Notes under the pieces: model-generated
Seen by the model: the letters and a program-made list of their open reading frames with translations, nothing else
Databases searched by the model: none
What the model was told of the DNA's origin: nothing
Shown: piece by piece, positions 50,734 through 54,048 of the stretch
Position numbering within the stretch: the stretch's first letter is position 1
Layout of the letters: every line of letters begins with the position of its first letter
Program-made: the position numbers and the translations under genes
From: Anaerobutyricum faecale
GTDB lineage: Bacteria; Bacillota; Clostridia; Lachnospirales; Lachnospiraceae
DNA length: 54,048 nt
Direction: 5' to 3'
NCBI GenBank assembly: GCA_019119645.1
Contig: DWWR01000116.1
Span: 1 to 54,048, forward strand

Positions 50734-50780
50734 GGTTACCTTTTGGTAACCTTGCAAATTCAGGCGTACTTGACTATAAT
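50734..50780 (+). promoter_or_regulatory. hxlR-MATE promoter with flanking dyads
   Basis: TTGCAA (50752-50757), 17-bp spacer, TATAAT (50775-50780). Directly upstream is a perfect dyad, GGTTACC-TTTT-GGTAACC (50734-50751). AAGTACGC (50712-50719) and GCGTACTT (50764-50771, inside the spacer) form a second, wider inverted repeat. Either may bind the HxlR product. Confidence 0.7.
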
Positions 50781-50876
50781 ACAAATGTTACATCGAAAAA
50801 CGTCATTTCAATACGGGAATTTTTCATTGCAGGGATTTTCTGCAAATTTCAAAATCCAAAAGAGAGGTGAGAGGAT

Positions 50877-51230
50877 ATGCTGACAAAAGAAGAACTGCCG
50901 GAATGCCCGGTGGCAACCACCGTACAGCTCATTGGAAGCAAATGGAAACTGTTGATCATAAGAAATCTTCAGATGCGCCCCTGGCGTTTTAACGAACTGA
51001 AAAAGAATCTGGAAGGCATCAGCCAGAAAGTCCTCACGGACAGTCTCCGCTCCATGGAGGAGGATGGCATTATCGTGCGCACCGTCTATCCGGAGATCCC
51101 TCCGCGGGTGGAATACAGTCTCTCCAAACTGGGCGAATCCATGAAGCCGATTCTGGACGCCATGGAACAGTGGGGAAATAATTATAAGGCCAGTCTGGAA
51201 ACAGACGGAGGAAAGAAGGAAATGTCATGA
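50877..51230 (+). CDS. HxlR-family transcriptional regulator
   Basis: A 117-residue winged-helix protein: CPVATTVQLIGSKWKLLIIRNL, RFNELKKNLEGISQKVLTDSLR (recognition helix) and the wing IVRTVYPEIPPRVEYSLS. The Cys near residue 10 (ECPV) is the position that reacts with electrophiles or oxidants in HxlR/YodB proteins. It overlaps the following MATE gene by 4 nt, so it most likely controls that pump and itself. The divergent ferredoxin-nitroreductase gene is also in reach of its promoter region. Confidence 0.93.
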   Translation: MLTKEELPECPVATTVQLIGSKWKLLIIRNLQMRPWRFNELKKNLEGISQKVLTDSLRSMEEDGIIVRTVYPEIPPRVEYSLSKLGESMKPILDAMEQWGNNYKASLETDGGKKEMS

Positions 51231-52645
51231 AGTCGCATCAGACAGATTTTTCAACAGGAAATGTATACAGAAATATCTGTGAAGTGGCTGTGCCGATGAT
51301 TTTCGCACAGCTTTTAAATCTGCTTTATAATGTGGTGGACCGCATTTACATTGGAAAGATTCCGGAAATCGGCACCACCGCCCTCACCGGCGTGGGACTG
51401 TGTTTTCCCATTATTACCCTGGTATCGGCCTTTACCTATCTCTACGGCAACGGCGGTTCGCCCCTGTGCGCCATGGAAAGAGGCCGGGGCGACGACCGGG
51501 AAGCAGAGCTTTTCATGGGAAATTCTTTTACTTTACTGGTGGGCACCGGCCTGGTTCTGACCGTCATCGGTCTGCTCATTTATAAACCGGTCCTTTACCT
51601 GTTCGGCGCCAGCGATGTCACCTTTCCCTATGCAGAAGAATACATACGCATTTACCTGCTGGGAACCATTTTCGTGATGATCTCCGTGGGAATGAATCCT
51701 TTCATTAACTGCCAGGGATTCGGCAGCATGGGAATGCTCACGATCTTAATCGGCGCAGTGTTAAATATCATTCTGGACCCGCTGTTTATCTTTGTCTTTG
51801 GTCTGGGCGTCTCCGGGGCTGCCATCGCCACCGTTCTCTCCCAGCTGTGTTCAGCCCTCTGGGTACTGCGTTTTCTCACGGGGAAACGGGCCGTACTTCA
51901 TCTGAGAAAGAGCACGCTCCGTCTGCAGGGGGCAAAAGTAAAAAAGATCCTGGGTCTTGGTGTATCCGGATTTTTTATGGCATTTACCAACAGTCTGGTA
52001 CAGGTCGTCTGCAATGCCACTCTTCAGGTGTACGGGGGCGATCTGTATGTGGGTATCATGACGGTGCTGAATTCCGTGCGGGATATCTGCACCATGCCGG
52101 TGCAGGGATTTACCAACGGCGCCTCCCCGGTCATCAGTTTTAACTACGGAGAAGGCGCATATCAGAAAGTGAAGAAGGCTATCAAGTTCACCACCATTGT
52201 CTGCGTGGCCTACACTTTATTTATGTGGGGGATTCTGAAACTGATCCCGGCATTTTTCATCCGGATTTTCAACGACAATCCGGATCTGCTGGCCCAGGGC
52301 ATCCCCGCCCTGCACATTTACTTTTTCGGATTCTGCTTTATGGCCCTGCAGTTTACAGGACAGAGCGTCTTTGTGGCTCTCGGCAAATCCGGATATGCCA
52401 CCTTCTTTTCCCTGCTCCGGAAAGCGATCATCGTCGTTCCCCTCACCATCCTGCTGCCGGGACTGGCGGGTCTTGGCACCGACGGAGTATTCTGGGCAGA
52501 ACCTATATCCAACCTTCTGGGCGGCTGTGCCTGCTTTATCACCATGCTTCTCACGGTGCTTCCGGAGCTTTCCTCCAAAAAAAGTACATCCGGTATTTCC
52601 ACCGTTTCTGACAAAAAGAATATATCACACACAAAAAAAGAATAA
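51227..52645 (+). CDS. MATE-family multidrug efflux transporter
   Basis: A 472-residue pump with twelve helices: NLLYNVVDRIYIGKIPEIGTTALTGVG in helices 1-2, NPFINCQGFGSMGMLTILIG and NIILDPLFIFVFGLGVSGAAIAT in helices 4-5, and SVFVALGKSGYATFFSLLRKAI in helix 10. All helices are present, so it provides an internal comparison for the deleted MATE copy at 7304-8308. It is translationally coupled to hxlR. Export of an electrophilic or aromatic compound sensed by HxlR is a reasonable guess. The tail after the last helix is Ser/Lys rich. Confidence 0.94.
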   Translation: MKSHQTDFSTGNVYRNICEVAVPMIFAQLLNLLYNVVDRIYIGKIPEIGTTALTGVGLCFPIITLVSAFTYLYGNGGSPLCAMERGRGDDREAELFMGNSFTLLVGTGLVLTVIGLLIYKPVLYLFGASDVTFPYAEEYIRIYLLGTIFVMISVGMNPFINCQGFGSMGMLTILIGAVLNIILDPLFIFVFGLGVSGAAIATVLSQLCSALWVLRFLTGKRAVLHLRKSTLRLQGAKVKKILGLGVSGFFMAFTNSLVQVVCNATLQVYGGDLYVGIMTVLNSVRDICTMPVQGFTNGASPVISFNYGEGAYQKVKKAIKFTTIVCVAYTLFMWGILKLIPAFFIRIFNDNPDLLAQGIPALHIYFFGFCFMALQFTGQSVFVALGKSGYATFFSLLRKAIIVVPLTILLPGLAGLGTDGVFWAEPISNLLGGCACFITMLLTVLPELSSKKSTSGISTVSDKKNISHTKKE

Positions 52646-52681
52646 GGCGGAACAGGTTTCTGCTCCACCTTATTCTTTTCA
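52636..52681. terminator. Bidirectional terminator
   Basis: AAAAGAATAAGGCGGA and TCCACCTTATTCTTTT form a long stem with one mismatch. It ends the hxlR-MATE unit on the plus strand and the kinase unit on the minus strand. Confidence 0.9.
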
Positions 52682-52694
52682 CACATGAACAAAC

Positions 52695-53999
52695 TCAAAT
52701 CACCGGAAAAAGAAGAGTCAGACGGAAAGACTCCCCTTTCCGCTCTGTCCCGCATTTTCCGTGCATTTTCTCCATCATATTTTTTATATTCTGAATACCA
52801 ATACCGGTGCTCTCCGTCCTCCCGGTGTCCCGGCGGACGTGGTTCTCTACAGAGAAACCGATAAAATTCTCCTCTCTGACCGAAGAAAGAATCAGCGGAA
52901 AAGCAGCATCCGCATATTTCAGAAGGTTCGATGTGATGTTGTCCATGATCCTCATCACGTAATCCTCCGAAATCCTGATCTTTTCATCGCTCCATTCCAC
53001 CTGAAAGTCCACCTGGAATCCTTTCTGTTCCAGATAGCTGCATGTCTCAGAAAAAATATCATAAAAAATTATCTCAAAGACCTCCGGCTCCTCCAGCTGT
53101 ATTTCTTCACTGCCGGCCGTCAGCGAATATTCAAAGAGATGATCGGTCAGCTGTTTCATCCGGTAAGCTTTCTTTTCAATGATATCCATATATTTTTTCT
53201 GCTGCGCCTCATCCAGATTTTTTCCTTTTTTCAGTATTTCTGTATACAATATGATGGACGTCACCGGCGTGCGCAGGTCATGGGACATCTCTGTGACAAT
53301 CCTCTGATTTTTCTGAACCATCTGCGCTTCTCTCTCTCTGATTTCCAGAAAGGACTGGCGCATATGATCCAGTCCCTCCGCCAGAGCCGCCAGTTCATCT
53401 TTGCCTTTTACTGTCACCGGATAATCCAGGCTTCCGCCTTCCAGGATCTCGATCTCCTCGCTGAGCATCGTTATGTAACGCATTTTCTTCCTGATCCCAA
53501 AAAGGACCAGAAACAAAAACATGGCAAAAGCCAGCAGAATACTGGCAACGAGTTCATAATTGTAAAGCTGATAATCATAGAAGGCCAGAATACTCACCTG
53601 GGCGTCGCCATCCGCAAACTCCACCGTATAATACGTCTCGTAATCACTTAACGTAATTTCCTCTTTGGAGACTTCCTGTTCAGGATAATCCGAATTGAAA
53701 ACCTGGATCCCATCCTTATAGATATAGATAGAAACATTTTTCTGCTTACGCACCCAGGAGGAGAGCGCTTCTGTCTCTCCCGTCGTAATCTGTTCCTGTT
53801 TTACATATCTTTGAAAATCATCTATGGCCGCCCGGTCTTTTTTCTCCCGATACGTGGAATTATACAAATATTTATCGATCATGTAAATTCCTGCGGAGTC
53901 CAGCGCCCGGAATACAAGAAAAGATAACAGAGCAGCGACAACCAGCAGGCGGAAAAGCTGTACATAGATGGAATTCTTTTTATTTATACCCTGTGTCAA
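52695..53999 (-). CDS. Sensor histidine kinase (VanS/PhoR-like)
   Basis: A 434-residue kinase starting at TTG 53999, with AAGGGG 7 nt upstream, overlapping the end of the response regulator gene by 20 bp. Two helices (~14-38 and ~149-168) flank a small extracytoplasmic sensor rich in Tyr and acidic residues. HAMP-like segment follows, then HisKA with MSHDLRTPVTS (His240) and an HATPase_c in which the G boxes are recognisable but weak (NITSNLLKYAD, GIGIQNIKNMM). The signal and targets are unknown because the upstream genes are outside the window. Confidence 0.9.
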   Translation of the reverse strand: MTQGINKKNSIYVQLFRLLVVAALLSFLVFRALDSAGIYMIDKYLYNSTYREKKDRAAIDDFQRYVKQEQITTGETEALSSWVRKQKNVSIYIYKDGIQVFNSDYPEQEVSKEEITLSDYETYYTVEFADGDAQVSILAFYDYQLYNYELVASILLAFAMFLFLVLFGIRKKMRYITMLSEEIEILEGGSLDYPVTVKGKDELAALAEGLDHMRQSFLEIREREAQMVQKNQRIVTEMSHDLRTPVTSIILYTEILKKGKNLDEAQQKKYMDIIEKKAYRMKQLTDHLFEYSLTAGSEEIQLEEPEVFEIIFYDIFSETCSYLEQKGFQVDFQVEWSDEKIRISEDYVMRIMDNITSNLLKYADAAFPLILSSVREENFIGFSVENHVRRDTGRTESTGIGIQNIKNMMEKMHGKCGTERKGESFRLTLLFPVI

Positions 54000-54048
54000 A
54001 TTTGTACCCCTTTCCCCATACGGTTCTCACATATTCCGGCGCCTTCGG
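53980..54048 (-). CDS. OmpR-family response regulator, C-terminal end (cut by window edge)
   Basis: The last 22 codons, YVRTVWGKGYKF followed by DTGYK and TAA, are the terminal strand and wing of an OmpR-type DNA-binding domain. The frame runs off the right edge. It overlaps the start of the kinase gene, so the two are coupled. Confidence 0.8.
   Translation of the reverse strand, partial: PKAPEYVRTVWGKGYKFDTGYK

Overview
The window looks like a chromosomal segment from an anaerobic gut Firmicute, most likely a Lachnospiraceae (Clostridium cluster XIVa) member. The inference rests on family content, not on any marker gene: an [FeFe]-hydrogenase maturase (HydF), a Feo operon with two small FeoA proteins, a DUF3793 protein paired with a flavodoxin, BlaI/BlaR1 regulation of a penicillin-binding protein, a two-gene SirTM/macrodomain unit, and strong AGGAGG-type ribosome binding sites. 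I see no rRNA or tRNA gene, CRISPR array or replication origin. One insertion-sequence end lies at the left edge.

Layout. 1-126: end of an IS3-like element. 161-1842: orphan Hpt protein and HydF. 2097-6604: iron region (Fur-like regulator, FeoB, two FeoA, flavodoxin, DUF3793) with four related TTAG...CTAA dyads, three of which touch the -10 boxes. 6690-9310: a decaying accessory block with an AbrB/MazE-type antitoxin that keeps its operator, a PIN toxin stub, a MATE pump with an internal deletion and lost C-terminus, and a MerR regulator broken by an in-frame TGA. 9332-10905: an intact MATE pump behind a ~220-nt leader holding an intrinsic terminator and a 39-codon ORF. 11020-17135: EAL protein, acyltransferase-like membrane protein, and TrkH/TrkA potassium uptake with an in-frame TAG in trkA. 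17205-21760: two paralogous secreted Asp/Trp-rich proteins beside an OmpR-type two-component system whose sensor carries the same kind of Trp-Asp acidic patch; this is the most unusual unit in the window. 21877-27005: blaI, blaR1 and a BlaI-controlled class B PBP with two perfect TACATATGTA operators. 27062-32615: KdpDE-like two-component system, KtrB, KtrA and a Na/Pi cotransporter, all in one direction. 32812-37242: cupin and carboxymuconolactone decarboxylase-like pair, then CsoR and a copper ATPase whose frame runs straight into a CopZ-like domain with its own start signals. 37337-44820: membrane/Asp-box protein, archaeal-type ornithine-cyclodeaminase-like protein, amidohydrolase, M20 amidohydrolase and YfcC transporter. 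44939-50661: macrodomain/SirTM pair, osmoprotectant ABC transporter, Fe-S flavoproteins. 50734-52681: HxlR and MATE. 52695-54048: two-component system, cut by the window end.

How the parts relate. Much of the window concerns ions and stress at the envelope: iron (Feo), potassium (Trk and Ktr), copper (CsoR/CopA), compatible solutes (OpuC-like), beta-lactams (Bla/PBP) and drug efflux (three MATE genes, one decayed). Most units sit beside their own regulator and many have readable promoters with 17-bp spacers. All functional statements are homology judgements made by eye from the translated sequence; no database search was run.
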